Positions 11,451 to 41,400 of a stretch of DNA of 64,000 nucleotides are shown piece by piece. The position numbers and the translations under genes are program-made. Under the pieces are notes generated by a model, which made no database searches, was not told where the DNA came from, and saw only the letters and a program-made list of their open reading frames with translations. Numbering within the stretch: position 1 is the stretch's first letter; each line of letters begins with the position of its first letter. Source of the DNA: Atrichornis clamosus (Eukaryota > Chordata > Aves > Passeriformes > Menuridae); NCBI GenBank assembly GCA_013400975.1, contig WBMZ01010259.1:1-64000 (forward strand), written 5' to 3'.

Positions 11451-14400
11451 TTGTAACATTATTGTTGTATTCTTGTTTCTTCCTCTAGCAAATAGTCTGT
11501 TGGGAGTAAAACTTTGGAGAAGTGTGAGTTGCCTTTTGCTTCGGTGGCTTGCTGGTGGGACACACTGAAATAGCTGAAGAGCAATGATACTTTGTTTTTA
11601 AATGCTTGTTTTTCCCTGGGTCAAATACCTTTAACATACTTTAAAAAAATACAGTGTGGCCTTGAGCTGGTGCTGTATGTCAGTGCATTAAATGAAAAGT
11701 TGCATTTAGTGAAATTGGATCAAAAAAAATCCAGGTTAGTAAAGGAATAAATAATTGTTCAAACCTCTCAGCTGTGAGCTCTGGCTTGCCAGGAGAGTTT
11801 TATAGGTGTATTTTGTAGATGTGTTTTGAGTCTGTGCATGAAACCCTGAAGGCTTTTCATAACTAATATTTGAATGCAGCATCTTGAGCTGTAGACTCAG
11901 ATCTCACTGTGGAATAACCTCACTAAAGCAGGAAAAGTCTGTGTCTAGGAACAGATATTAGTTGGGTTTTTTTTATTTTGTTAGAAAAAACTTCCAGTGT
12001 ACATTCAAATGGTGTATGAACACAAATGCCTCCTGCTGCTTGCAAGGCTGATGCAAGTTTGGATTGCAGTTGTGTTCAGAGGCAAAAAAGTTCTTATTTG
12101 AGCTGGCTGTGAGCAGCTGAAGGATGGAGCTCTGAACAGAACGAGGGGGTAGCTGTGGTTGCCCTGGCTCTGTGTGCAGACACCTTTCTGCAGGCAGAGC
12201 TGTGTTTCTCCTTGGTTTTTTCTCTATGAGCTGAAAATTGGCTGTATGGAGATGTGGGAGCTGGATTTTAGGTCCTGAAAGCCTGGGGAGCAGGATGGAA
12301 TCCCTGTGTGAGCAGGGAGCTGACCAAGAGCTGCATTGCTCCTCTCCATGGTTCTGCCATGCCCAGTTCTCCTCCTGATCCAAGCAATCCGAGCAGTGCA
12401 GGGCTGTTCCTTTCAGCAGTGAAGGTGAAACATCTTCCAGCCCAGAACATAGAAAGAAAATCGTCTGAGACTTGTCCCCGGAGCTGGTGGGAGAACTGGA
12501 CAGGAGAATTCACGCTGTGGTCAGTCAGCCTGAGATCGGCTGAGGCCGTGTAAGAGTAAAGCCTTTATACCCCACTGCTGCCAGGACATGCTGTCATCTC
12601 CACTGTCAGGGGGTGGCAGCTCAGAGGGCTGGGACCTTGCTCGTGTCCCCGAAGTATCCAGGGAAATGGAAACATTCCCTGGTTCAGCACAAACACAGTG
12701 GGATCAGCTGCCCTGGGCTCGTGTGCTGTTCTGCTGAAACAACTGGTTGCTACTATGGAAATAAGAGAATAAACTCTATTGCTGGGAGCATCTGGCCAGA
12801 GCAGGAATTTAATCCATTTTTGTAACCAGAAATGAGGAGCATTTATGAAATGTCTCCAGTGAGAGCGGGGCATTTCTGGTTGGTCCCAGGAGTGTGACAT
12901 TGTGCGTGGTGTCCTGCAGGCATGGCCACCACACCCTGAGATCCCTGGGTTGTGTCAGCCCTGGGGCAGCTTGTCAGGGAGACTGGGGCACCTGGGATTG
13001 TCTGCAAGGAGAGGAAAAGGCAGATGTTCAGAGCTGCTGCCAGCAGGACAGGGTTTGTCACGACTGGCGGGGGTGTGCAGCTACAGTCAGGTGAAAGGGC
13101 CTGTGGTGGTGGCTGGTGGGGGAGGCACAGGAATAGAAACAGCAGGAAATTCCTGAAAGTTCAAAAAGTAGGAATTTGAGTGTGATGCTGAGAGCTTAAA
13201 ATCATTAGGATTTATCTGTTATCTTCTAAATAACAGTTCCCCAACTCTCTATTCTGCCCCTCTGCTCAGTTTTTTCCTAGAGGTTCATTCCAGATTACTG
13301 GAAGAGTATCCCAGAAGGTGAGGGGCCAAGCTTTGAGAAAGAATTGAACACGGAAGTTGAACAGAAAACAGCAGCTACACAAGAATTTACCAGTTCAGCT
13401 TCAGCCTGGACAGACAGCAAACTGCAAAGCCACACCAGCTTCTAAAAATGCAGCTTTTCTCTTCTTGAATTGTTCCTGCCATGGTAAAGGTCAGTGTCTT
13501 GCTGCCCGAGTAGCAGAGGGCCCAGGTCACAGACAGTGGGATCAGGACAAGCCTGTCCTGGTGACAGCCTTTCCTAGGTTTTTCCAGCAGTGCCCAGCTG
13601 GAGCCTGCAGAGGTTTGGATTCCCACAGCGTCCATGGGGATCAGCCGGGGTTGGGTTGGAGCTGTCTGGCTCTGCCCCTCATTCTGCTCTCTGCTTTTGT
13701 GGGGACATTTGGCAGTTCACCTCTGTCACTGCTTGCTCTGCTTCCAGATGTTGGTCCACCTTGGGAAAACCCTTCTCAAGTTTCTCTAATTTGGGTTAAC
13801 AGCTAAAAGGATTTTGGATGAACAGTAAAATCCTATGGCAGAGAAGGGAGCACAATTCCGTGAGTCCTTTCCCTCAAATGCAGAGAGCTGAGGCAGCAGA
13901 AAGGTTGCTCTGATTGATCAGTTGCTTAAATGATCTCATGACAGGAGGAGGAAAAAGGCTTTTGAAGGAAGACATCACATGGAAATATCTTCCTCCTGAA
14001 GAGAAACATCTTTCTCTCCTCAAGAGAAACAGGTTCGAGGGCTGTTGCTGATCTTTAACACGGATTGTCTCAGCTGTACAAGACTGGTTTGAGGGGACCT
14101 CACCTGGCTCCATCCCTTGGCTAAACCACCTGGTGTTTTCAGCTCTTTCATTATTTTAGCTGGGTTTTATTAATTATTTTAGCTCTTTAATTATTTGATC
14201 TATTTCAGTGATGAAGACAGGGAAGTGCCTCCAGAGGCAGCTCAGCCAGTCTTAGTTTTTAGACAGCCTGGAGAGACCCTGCTTCTCCTGAAGGTGTTTC
14301 ACCAGAGGTGGACAGAGATGAGCTCTGCACACATATTCACACAGGTATCACAGGCATCACACTCTGCATCCTTGGACATTCTTTGTACAGGAATATGGCT

Positions 14401-17164
14401 CAACCTGTGCTCTCAGTCTGTCCCGAGCCCAAGGGAGCAACCACAGTTCTTTTGACACGGAAGTAGGAATTCCAGCTGGCCCTGGAAACATGTTCCTGCC
14501 TGGCAGACAGAAGGAATTGGCTTTTCCTTGCTGGAAGAAAAGTACTTTCTCACTTCCCTCTGCTGTGGCTGTAAGGGCAGGCTCATTCTTTGCTGCCTGA
14601 GCTTCCTGTTCATCCTCTTTGCATATTGCAAACACCTGCAATAGAAAATAGAAAATTCTGAAATAGAATCATCACTTCACCTCTGTGTTAGGAAGCATCT
14701 TTCTGCCCAGTACGCACCAGAAATGTGTGGTACCTCCTTCCCTTCCTCATCAGCCCGTTGCCTCTTCCACAGTGGATCACAGAAGTTTTGGGTTTTCTAA
14801 TGTGGAAGCAGCTTCCTTAATTCTACATTTTGTATCAAAGCAAATTGGTTTTAAAACTGTGTCTTCCCTCAGCCCTGCTCTGGGTAATTATCCCATAATT
14901 TTCATGCATTTCTTTGTCCCACGTGGAAGCACTGCACTGGGGTGGAGCAGAACTGTGTGATGGCAAAGCAGTTTGTCACCAGTGCTAGGTGGTTAATTAC
15001 AGGGACGAAAGGGATTAATTTTGATGGGATTAATTTTGAAAATAAGGCACAGAAGGGATTTTTAGTTTTGTGGACTGAAATGTCTCTATACCACTCATGG
15101 CCCTCAGAATCTGCTGCAGGCCTTGTGCTGGTTTTGTTCAGCACCAAAATTGCCTTTTTTCCACCATGACTGTGAAAAAAATAAGTTCTGAGAAATGTGA
15201 GCTCATGTGAAATGAAGCTTAAAACATTTTTCTTTGCTGCCTTGTCCCCACACTTCCCAACACCCTCAGACAACAGAGGGAGGGGGTGTTGCTTTCTCTG
15301 TTCTTCTGAAGGAGCTGTGCAGACATCCCTGGGGTTCTCTTGATGTCATGATTTAGGCTCCAGGCTGTGGGTGCAGTTGAGGTTTCCTTTTGGTGGGAAA
15401 GCCCCTGCCTGGGGCTGCCTGTGGAGTCTCCAGTATTCCATACATGGCAGTTTTTGATTCCAGACCTTCTCGCTTCCCCAGAATTCAGTTAAACTGTGTG
15501 CTGAAGCACATTGTTTCCCTCTACTCTTTGCTCTGGCTGAGGGAGGTGGCCCTTAAATCCTGTCCCTGACCAGAACTTGGGCTTGCAGAAGGAGGAGGTG
15601 CTGGGGCTGGAGCCCCTGTGTCCCTCTGGAGGTGCTGTGGGCACAGAGGTGGCTCCTGAGCCGGCCCAGATCAGCCCAGGGGAGGCTCTGGCCTGTGTGG
15701 ACAGAAGGGGCTCTCCTGAGAGCAGGGAGGGGCCCAGCTGGAGCACAGGGTGCAGAGCAGGAGGGGGTGTCCCACCCTCCTCACCGGGACTGGCTCAGGA
15801 TCACCCGGAGGGGGAAGCTCGGAGCAAACCCGGGAGTGTTGGCGGTGCTGGGGCTCTGCCCCTCGTGCCGGGACCAACCTCCCCTCTGCATCCCGAGCCT
15901 GCCACAGGAAACCTGCCAGAGGAGACAATCCACCTGCCTGGGAGGAGTCTGGGCCATCAAAGGTGCTCCACTTGAGTGGTTTCCTGCTGAACCAGTGCAG
16001 CCTGTCCGTCCTGACACCTGCCCTCTGCCCAGGGCTGGCAGAGGATTCCCAGCGTGGCTGGGTCCTTTGGGCACCGCTGTCCCTGTCCAAGGCTTGGGGG
16101 TGTTTTCCTGGCAGAGGATGGACAGACTCCACCAGGAACCCTCGGGGTTCTGGACCACATCTCTGAATGTTTGCAGAACTTTGTTGAGAAGAGGAGAAAG
16201 AGGAGATTGGCCCTCCTGCAGATCACAGAAAGGCCACGCAGGAGGGATATGACCTCTGTGACAGAGACAGCAGCTGGCTCTTACAGAGTCCCCAAAGAAC
16301 AGTCCTGTTAGAGCTGCAGTGCTGGAGTGTTTCTAAAGTGCTGCATGGGTTGTAACTGTGATGCTCATCGAAGTTAATGGGAGGTATTAAAGTCAGTGGG
16401 GCTTTTTGCTGCATCTCCTGACCCAGACTGATGCATGATTACAGGAATGTTGGCCCCAGTGATTGTCTTTCCATATCCAGAAGCACAAGGAAGGAGGAGC
16501 TGGGACTGGAGTAACCCTCCTCTGTTCCTCTAATGCCTGTCCAGGCCAGCAAGGGAAAACCAGAGCACCAAAGCTTCTTGCACATCTGCTGATCCCATCC
16601 CGTCCCATCCCATCCCATCCCATCCCATCCCATCCCATCCCATCCCATTTAACCCAAAGTGTGTCAGCACCCTCAGACATTCCCGTTTCCTCCGCAGAGG
16701 AGCAGCCAAGGCAGCAGGGGCCGAGACTCTGGGTTTGTTTCCAGCCAAGACCAGGCTGTTCTTGCCACCGATGGGATGGCAGCAAACAGAGCAGCCAGTG
16801 TGAGAGGCCAGGTGAGGGCCAGGACATCGGTAACGGGACCTTCCCTCGGGGTGGTGGGGAACGCCTTTAACAAAGGCTCTTTTTTTTCCCCAAGCTCACA
16901 CCATGGTAACTGTGTATGTTCGGCTGAGCTGCTCAGTTTATGTTGGTGATTTTTCTTCAGAATATGCAGATGTTAATTGTTGCCTCTGGGGTTGTTCTGG
17001 GGAGAATGGACTGGCCCAGCCCTTGTCTCACATCACCCCAGCAGGGCAGGGACAATCTACAGGGAGCGACTCTGGGGACACTGGACCATGGAAAAGGAGG
17101 TTGGGTGCAATTAGGGTGGGACCCTTGACATTCATTGAAGAGCTAATGAGATCTGACACGGCTT
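11451..17164. other. Intergenic interval between EIF2S2 and RALY, left part
   Basis: I see no gene here. 11.5-12.1 kb and 14.1-15.2 kb are AT-rich and single-copy in look; 15.58-16.3 kb is GC-rich with several overlapping open frames on both strands, which is the usual effect of low stop-codon density rather than coding. One microsatellite lies at 16590-16648. Confidence 0.6.
16590..16648. repeat. (CCCAT)n microsatellite
   Basis: About eleven near-perfect copies of the pentamer cccat, with one cccgt variant near the start. The motif produces open frames in several phases (repeating GMGWD on the minus strand), which are artefacts. Confidence 0.95.
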
Positions 17165-17786
17165 TGTGTGTCACGGATATTTAAAGGGCCTTGGGGGGGA
17201 CCACACATCTGTCAGCCAGGACAGTCCTAAGGGCTAGGGAGCTGCTGTCCCTGCGTGCCAAAAGACAAGATGACAGGGAAGAAAACTGGCCTGGCTGAAC
17301 ATTCACCTGGAACTGAGGAAAAAAGGAGTTTTGACTTTAGGAAGAAGGGTGAGGCAATTTAGGACTGCAAGGATGTCATGGGGTCAAGCCCAACTTGAAC
17401 TTTATCTGGCTACTGCCATAAAAAACAAAATGCTTTTGTAAATACATCAGCAACAACAGTAGGGCTAAATAGAATCTCCATCCTTTATGGAATGTGGGTG
17501 GGGGTTGGTCTCTTTTCCCAGGTAACAGGTGACAGGACAGGAGGAAGTGGCCTCAAGCTGTGCCAGGGGAGGTTTAGGTTGGCGTCAGGGAAGATTCCTT
17601 CACTGAAAGCGCTGTCAGTATTGGCACAGCTGCCCAGGGCAGTGGTGGAGCCCCCATCCCTGGAGGGATTTCAAAGCCCTGTGGATGTGGCACTTGGGAC
17701 ATGGGTCAGTGATGGGCCTGGCAGAGCTGGGGGAAGCTGGACTGGATGGTCTGAGGGGACTTTTCCAACCTAAGTGAGTCTGTGGG
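17165..17786 (+). mobile_element. CR1 LINE fragment, internally shortened
   Basis: The last 270 bp match the CR1 3' region (aggacaggaggaagtggcct, 'tgcccagggcagtggtggag', 'ctggatggtctgaggggact'). The part before it, translated with interruptions, recalls the linker between endonuclease and reverse transcriptase of CR1 ORF2 (KTGLAEHSPGTEEKRSFDF, then degenerate INKQ-like text). Most of the reverse transcriptase is missing between them, so the copy has a large internal deletion or is a compound of two fragments. Degenerate, with stops. Confidence 0.75.
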
Positions 17787-18356
17787 AAAGCTCTGCTCGG
17801 AGCAGGGGTGACCCCTCCTGTCCCTTTCCTCTCCTGAGGGACCAGGGGAGTCAGAGGGAGCTGTGCAGCAGATTCATGGCCCAAAGGGGTCGGGGTATGT
17901 CCCCTTCCCTCCCACTGCTGCCCCCTCACCTCTGTGTGGGTTCTCGGGGTGGTCACGGGCAGACCTCAGAGAACGCATTTCCGTGAGGCCCCACCAACAG
18001 CCAGAGCAGAGTGAGCTGCCACACAGGGGCCTGCCCAAGAGCTCCCCAAGTCCCTCACTGTCCTCCCAAAATAATTAACATCAAACCAGTTGTTTGCTGG
18101 CCACGCTCTAAAGCTGAGCAGCTGGAAAGACCCAGCCCCAGCTCCTGAGGCGCTGCAGCACCTCCGAGCTGGCCAAGGGCTCAGCACACTGAGGGCTGGG
18201 CTGGTTGTCATATTCCTGACAGCCAGGTTGACTTGGTTCTGCTTTGTTTTTTGGGGTTTTCTTTCCCCCCCATCATTCCTCCTTCCCAGCCACAAAGACA
18301 CCCGGCCATGCCTGATGCTGCTGCTTTCCTCACCTGAAGTGAACTGGTGGCTGATG

Positions 18357-18431
18357 GCAGGGTGGGCGGAGGGATGGAGGGAGGGAGGGAGGGATGGATG
18401 GGTGGGTGGATGGGTGGACAAATGGAGGGAT
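18357..18431. repeat. GGGA/GGAT simple repeat
   Basis: Impure tetramer array (gggagggagggagggatggatgggtgggtgg). Purine-rich on the + strand. Confidence 0.9.
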
Positions 18432-18529
18432 GTTCAAACATCCTCAGACTCACTAAGAACCTGGACAGCTGCAGTCAGCAGCTTTGCCCTCCAGTGCTGG
18501 ATGGTGGCTCAGCCACAAAAACCCATCCA

Positions 18530-18637
18530 GGTGGGATGGGGCTTGGAGCAACCTGGTCTCCACTCCTGCAGGGGAGTGGAATGAGATGATCTTTAAGGTC
18601 CCTTCCAACCCAAACCCTTCTGGGATTCTGTGATTCT
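18530..18637 (+). mobile_element. CR1 LINE 3' end
   Basis: Short 5'-truncated copy running from 'gatggggcttggagcaacct' to 'cttccaacccaaacccttct' and ending in the CR1 terminal octamer pair (gattctgtgattctcc). 'gtgggatgggg' replaces the usual start. Confidence 0.85.
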
Positions 18638-18986
18638 CCCCAGGTGGTCACTGGTCCCTGCTGACGCTGCTCTGGGGCTCACAGGAGGAACACTGTGCCT
18701 AAGGAGCAGATTTTAGCGCTGTTGGCTTGTGGGAACTGGAAAAGCAGCCAAATTTTTCCCACCTGTTGTAAGCTGGACCAGTGCAAAGTCCAGAGATTAA
18801 AAGCCTGGATTTGTGCCCTGCTCTCCTGCATCAAAGGAGTTTCCAAGCCTCCAGGGGAAAATCCCAGAGCTCCTGTGAGTGCAGATGATTTGCTCAGCCC
18901 AGTGGGATACACCCTGTGCAGGGGAAAGCAAATCCAGGGGGCAGAGCTGAGGCTTGGGAAGACTTGTCTGAAATAGAAGAAAAAAG

Positions 18987-19018
18987 TGTGTGTGTGTGTG
19001 AGAGAGAGAGAGAAGAGA
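18987..19018. repeat. (GT)n(GA)n microsatellite
   Basis: Eight gt units run directly into seven ga units. It lies just past the predicted RALY cleavage site and reads as a CT/AC-rich tract on the RALY RNA strand. Confidence 0.9.
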
Positions 19019-19024
19019 GGGAAG

Positions 19025-20877
19025 GCACATTAGATTTCTTTCTTTTATTATACAGGCTTGTATGTACAAGGTCACCTTTCTCCCAAACATCAGCAGCACA
19101 GTCAGTTCAGAGCAAACACTGCAGCTCACCTCTCCCAGCCTGGAGAGCAGCTCTGCCACGGCTCAGCACAACACAGTGCAGGCCCTGCCCAGGAACCGGG
19201 AGTGGGCGGGGACAGCACGGGCATCCCTCCAGTCCCTCCTCAGTTATCCCAAACCAGGAAATGCAGAGAAAACATTGTGCTTCCAGAGCCATGCGTGCTC
19301 CAGGACAGCCCCGGGTGGGGCAGGGCCACCCCCGGAGCTGTTTTCCCTTCACCCTTCCCAGAGCTGCCGTGGGTGAGGTCGGAGCACTCGGGACCACCTG
19401 GGGCCGGCTGTGGCGTGGAAGGGACTGACCAAGGAGAAGGGGTGGGCAAGGGGGGTTCCAAGCACTGCTGTGTGTGTGTGTTCTGGAGGGGAAGGAGGTG
19501 GGCAGGACACACCAGGTGTGAATAAAGTGCTGTGTGAGTTTCAGTCCCGTCTGACCCCGGAGAACCGGACAAGCCCAGGAAGGAGGAAGGAGGAGCAGAA
19601 GGGCTGAGGCCTCGGGCGCAGTGGCACAGGGGGGTCCCACGACGAGCCCTGTGCTGGCAGCACGGGGCAGGGGACACAAGCAGCTGGAATTCGGGAGCAG
19701 GGGAGGTGCTGGCACACCCACATGCATCGTGCTGGGGGCATTCCCTGTTCCCAGCCTGGGCCAGGCCGGCCATGGAGCTCGGGCCGGAGCGGGAGCTGTC
19801 GTGCTGCTGTCCCCAGGGGAGACGTGGGCACCCCAGGGAAGGGGCTGATGTCTCTGGCAGCAGGCTGCAGGAGGGGGTGCTCTACAGCCCTTGCAGGGAG
19901 CAGCTGGTCCAAGGAAAGGGTCTCATCCACAGCTGCTCACAGCCCTCACTCTGCAGAGACTTGCTCAGCCTTTGCACAGTGGAGAACGAGGACACCAAAC
20001 CACTGCAGGTGGTGTAAGCTTTGTTTCTCCTGCTTGGGATCACCTGATTTCCTGCAGCTTCCCTTCCCTCTTCAAGCAGCTTCCCAGAGCACAGCAGATG
20101 CTCCAGCACCGACTCCTTTCCACCTGGAAGTGACCTTGGACACACAGCAGCTCATGGGGCAAAAAAGACATGACAGGAGGTGGCCACTCTGGAGGACAGC
20201 TCACCCCACACCCTCTGGCTCAACAGGATCTTCAGCACAAGAACACAACTTGTCCAAACTGAGACAGTACTTCTCCCTCAGTTGGGAAATGCTCTGGCTC
20301 TCACCTCACACGGGAACAAACGTCTTTCTGGGGTTGGGCTGAGCTCTCCCAGCTCTCCTGCAAACAGCTCTGCAACGCCTCGGACTCCCTCGGGGTCACA
20401 GCTGCTCTCCTGGTCTCTGTGGTGGCTCTGGGTTGTGCAGAGCTCCAAATCCATTGCAGGGTAGTGGGGATCTGCTGGGAGGATGAGTTTTCTTTGTCTT
20501 TGCTTTACAGATGGGTGGAAGATGTCGGGGCCGTGTTTCTCCTTTTGAAAGCCAGGTAGAGATGACAGCAGCACTTCGACTCAGCTCATCTTGCTCAGCG
20601 TGCCAGGACAGGGTTTAGCCTCGTGCTTTCCTCACACTGTTGCTCACAGCTGCTCTGGGTGGGCTGCAAGGAGAGAAGGGGAGGTACAGCATTGTCCTTG
20701 GCCCCAGAGATTTCTCATTCAGGAACGGGGGGAGGGCCTGGCCAGGGACCCAGCTGAGCAGCCAAGCCCCACGCCAGGAAAACCCAGAGCATCAGTGGAA
20801 AGAGCAGCAACCCCCCAGGCCAACATGAGAGAACAGGAGCTCGTGCTCAGCATCAGCAGGGTGGGAGCTGTACCTGG
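19025..20877 (-). other. RALY: RALY 3' UTR (inferred)
   Basis: The interval runs from the stop codon at 20878-20880 to the inferred cleavage site. It is 1.85 kb, GC-rich, without recognised CR1 copies. Open frames on both strands inside it are numerous and uninformative. Confidence 0.55.
19044..19049 (-). terminator. RALY: RALY poly(A) signal (AATAAA on the minus strand)
   Basis: tttatt on the + strand is AATAAA on the RALY strand. It is the only canonical signal I noticed between the RALY stop codon and the CT-rich repeat. Cleavage would fall at about 19020-19030, with a U/C-rich downstream element. Confidence 0.55.
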
Positions 20878-38439
<17,562 letters not shown>

Positions 38440-41400
38440 TCAGTGAAGGAACCAGCTCCTCAATTTCAGCTGGTCACAGCAGGGGGATCCCCTCTCCAGG
38501 AGCCCCTGGGTGCTGGAAGACAATTGGCACGGTCAGTCCTAAATTCTTGCTGGAATGACACCGGCTTGGTTCTGTGCAGGGCCAGGAGTTGAACTTTAAT
38601 GACCCTTGTGGATCCCTTCCTACTCAGGTTATTCAGTGATTCTAAAGCTGCTTTTAGGGGAGAAAACAAGATTTTAATAAATTTTACAGCTAAGGAAAGG
38701 CTTTAATGCTGTCCTACAAAAGCTTTTACCTCTCAATACTAAGTTACAATTCAAAGAACTGCTCCTTTTGAAGCAGTTTGCATTCAGCACCTCGGCTCAT
38801 GCCCACTTTTCCAGGCTTTCCCTCTGCCAACACCTCCCAGCACAGCCCAGCTCTCACCCACCATGCCCAGGGATGGGTTTGTCCCTGTGGAGCCACTCCT
38901 GCACCTGGAAAGGGACTCGACTTTTGAGGATGTAAACGAAGAGATCGAAGCAGTGAGCAGCCCATGTGCTCCCGCCCGTGCCCGCACTCCTCTGCCTGCG
39001 GGGCTTGGAGCTGGATTTTGTGCGAACAGGAGGTGTCACTGTGAGCTTGGAAATCACAGAGCCAGCAGCCAGAGCTGCTGGAAGCCGCTCCAACTCCTTC
39101 CCGTGGCTGCAAGGCAGGATCCTCCGTGCTTCTTGCCTCGGGCATCTCATGGGCAGCCCCTGAGAAGAGGTTTCCCCTCTGAGGACTGAGGACAAGGGAC
39201 AGGGCTCGAAGTTGGGTGAAATCCAAGGCAGCCTGGCTGCTCTCAGCCTGCCTGCTCCCACTTCAGCAAAACCCACAGCTGTCCAAGGGGAGCAGCTTCA
39301 TTTCCACCTTCCAGACCCAGAGGGGGGCTTTGGGGTCACTGCTGTGCCGCACACACAGGGTGTGGGATTTACCTGGGAGCTATGGAAGGTGTTTTACGAT
39401 GCACACTGAGGTGCTGCTCTTCCCCAGCCCCTTCCAGCAGCATGCCCAGGTGCTCCTGCTCCCAAGGGCAACACCACCAGGGTGTCCAGCACTTCTGGGG
39501 GTCCCTGAGCCTGGCACAGGGGACGCACTGCTGCCACAGGGGTTGGTGTCCCCTCCCTGGTGGTCCCCAGTGTCTGCCCTGGCACTGGGCAGAGCTGGAG
39601 CCCTGCCTGGCTTTGGGGTTTTGGCTCTCTGGGCTAGAAGCCCAAGCCTGAGCAGCCTGGACTGAGGTGGGGACAGTGGCAGCTGCCTGACGGCCTGGGT
39701 GCAGCCCTGGGGACCCTGTCACCCCGGTCCCCCTGCCTGGCGGCCTGCCCAAGGCACTGACAGGGCGGCATGGCGTGCTCCAGCTTTGCTGAGCCCTAAC
39801 ACACAGAATTATCCTTCCTACACTCCTCCCCAGGCAGGCAGCCTGGCAAAAACACACAGGATTTGGGGGTTGCATCCACGACTTTCCAAAACCCCAGTCC
39901 TGCTTCTTCCTTGTCCTCTCGTGCACAGGGATTCCCCACAGGACATGAAATCTCTGGCTGGTTCTGTGAGGGGTAGAGCACCATCACACCCATCTCACCC
40001 CTTGCCAGGGGAGCCCCGTTTTGGCTCCTCAGGTGATGGATGCTTTTCCTTCTGAATCCCAATCCCTTGGGATGCCCAGCGGGGCTGCTCCTGCCCACAG
40101 CCCCACTGTGCCTGAGCCACCCCACAGACAGGCTCAGTGTGTCAGGGCTCACACCACTGGCTCCAAATCCCGGGATCAGAAATTTGAGGGCAGCGACCCA
40201 GGAGGAAAATCTCCCATCCCACAGGCAGAGCGTGTTTGCAGCCCGACCTGGGAGCCACAGGATGCTGTAGGAACATCCCAGCAATGGGCCCTGCACAGCC
40301 CAGCTGCCCTGGGCACACTTCCACCATTCCCATGTGGGAGCACAAGGAGCTGGACACTCCAACCCTATCACCATTTAAAGCCAGACCACCCAGAGCACTG
40401 GGGACACCTGGCAGGTCTGAGCCTCTCTGTGAGGATGTGACTCCACAATAAATCTCATCTGGCTCCAACCCCATTAACCTGCCACTGAGGCTGGAAATAA
40501 TCTCCCTGCTAAATCTAATAATTAAAAAAAAGTTAGACTTTGTCTAAGTCTGGAACGCTGTGTTTTCCCTTTCACATTTATGGATTAAAAGAGCCAGAGA
40601 CTTTTGTTTTATTACTTTAAAAACAATTCCTGGCAGACAGAATTTTCCTAAAAACACTGGAAAAAAGAGCCAAAGGACAGGACTTCTGAAGGAATCTAAG
40701 TGAATTCAATTCTCAACCTTTGGCAAGTGGTGCCCAACCTCTTCACGTCGCTCCCCACTTCCAATCCATATAACAACCCTTGTTTAATGCTCTCTATTTG
40801 AAATTTTTTTTTTGCAGTGCCACCTGGAAGAGGGTCACAAAGGAAACTGCCCCATTCCTGGTGCAGATGGGGAGAAATGGAGGCTTTTTCCAGCTGTTTG
40901 GTCACTCTGGGCGCTCAGCTCACACCTCAAGGACTCATTTCACAGAAATCCTGAATATCTGCACCAAGCCCAGCTGGAGGCTGTTCCAGGGTGGCCAGTC
41001 CCCTGGGAATCTCCATCCTGAAGGGGCTGGGAGTGGCTGAGGCTGTGCAGGACCTTCAGAGGGCCTGCACACACGTGGGGTGTCAGCAGCCAGGTCCTGC
41101 TGCCCCAAGGATGCATGAGAGCTGCTGTGAACCCACGGCTCTCCTTTCCCTGGGGATTCAGTGATGCCACACCGGTGATGTGACCCTTGGTGACCCCTGC
41201 AGTTTCCAGCTCCTGAAGCCTGTATTTTCTTGTTTCAGAGCCAACCTGCCCTGGCACCTGTCCCCCACCCCAGGCCATGCCACGGGGACATCCTTGGTCA
41301 CTCTTAGCTGCTTTCCCTCTACAGAATCCATTCCCACTCTTCCATCCTTATCTGCTGGAGTCTGGGCAACTCTCCAACCCATTTCCTACCCACCCATGGC

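Noticed and set aside
15577..16311. Cluster of 85-206-aa frames on both strands
   Set aside because: Six overlapping frames cannot all be real; composition explains them, and no homology was recognised.
16439..16827. Repeating GMGWD proteins on the minus strand
   Set aside because: Translation of the CCCAT array in different phases.
18208..18453. HPPIHPSLPPS-repeat protein on the minus strand
   Set aside because: Translation of the GGGA/GGAT simple repeat.
40790..40830. T-run followed by gcag, looking like a + strand splice acceptor
   Set aside because: No donor or coding frame with homology follows; isolated acceptor-like sequences are frequent.
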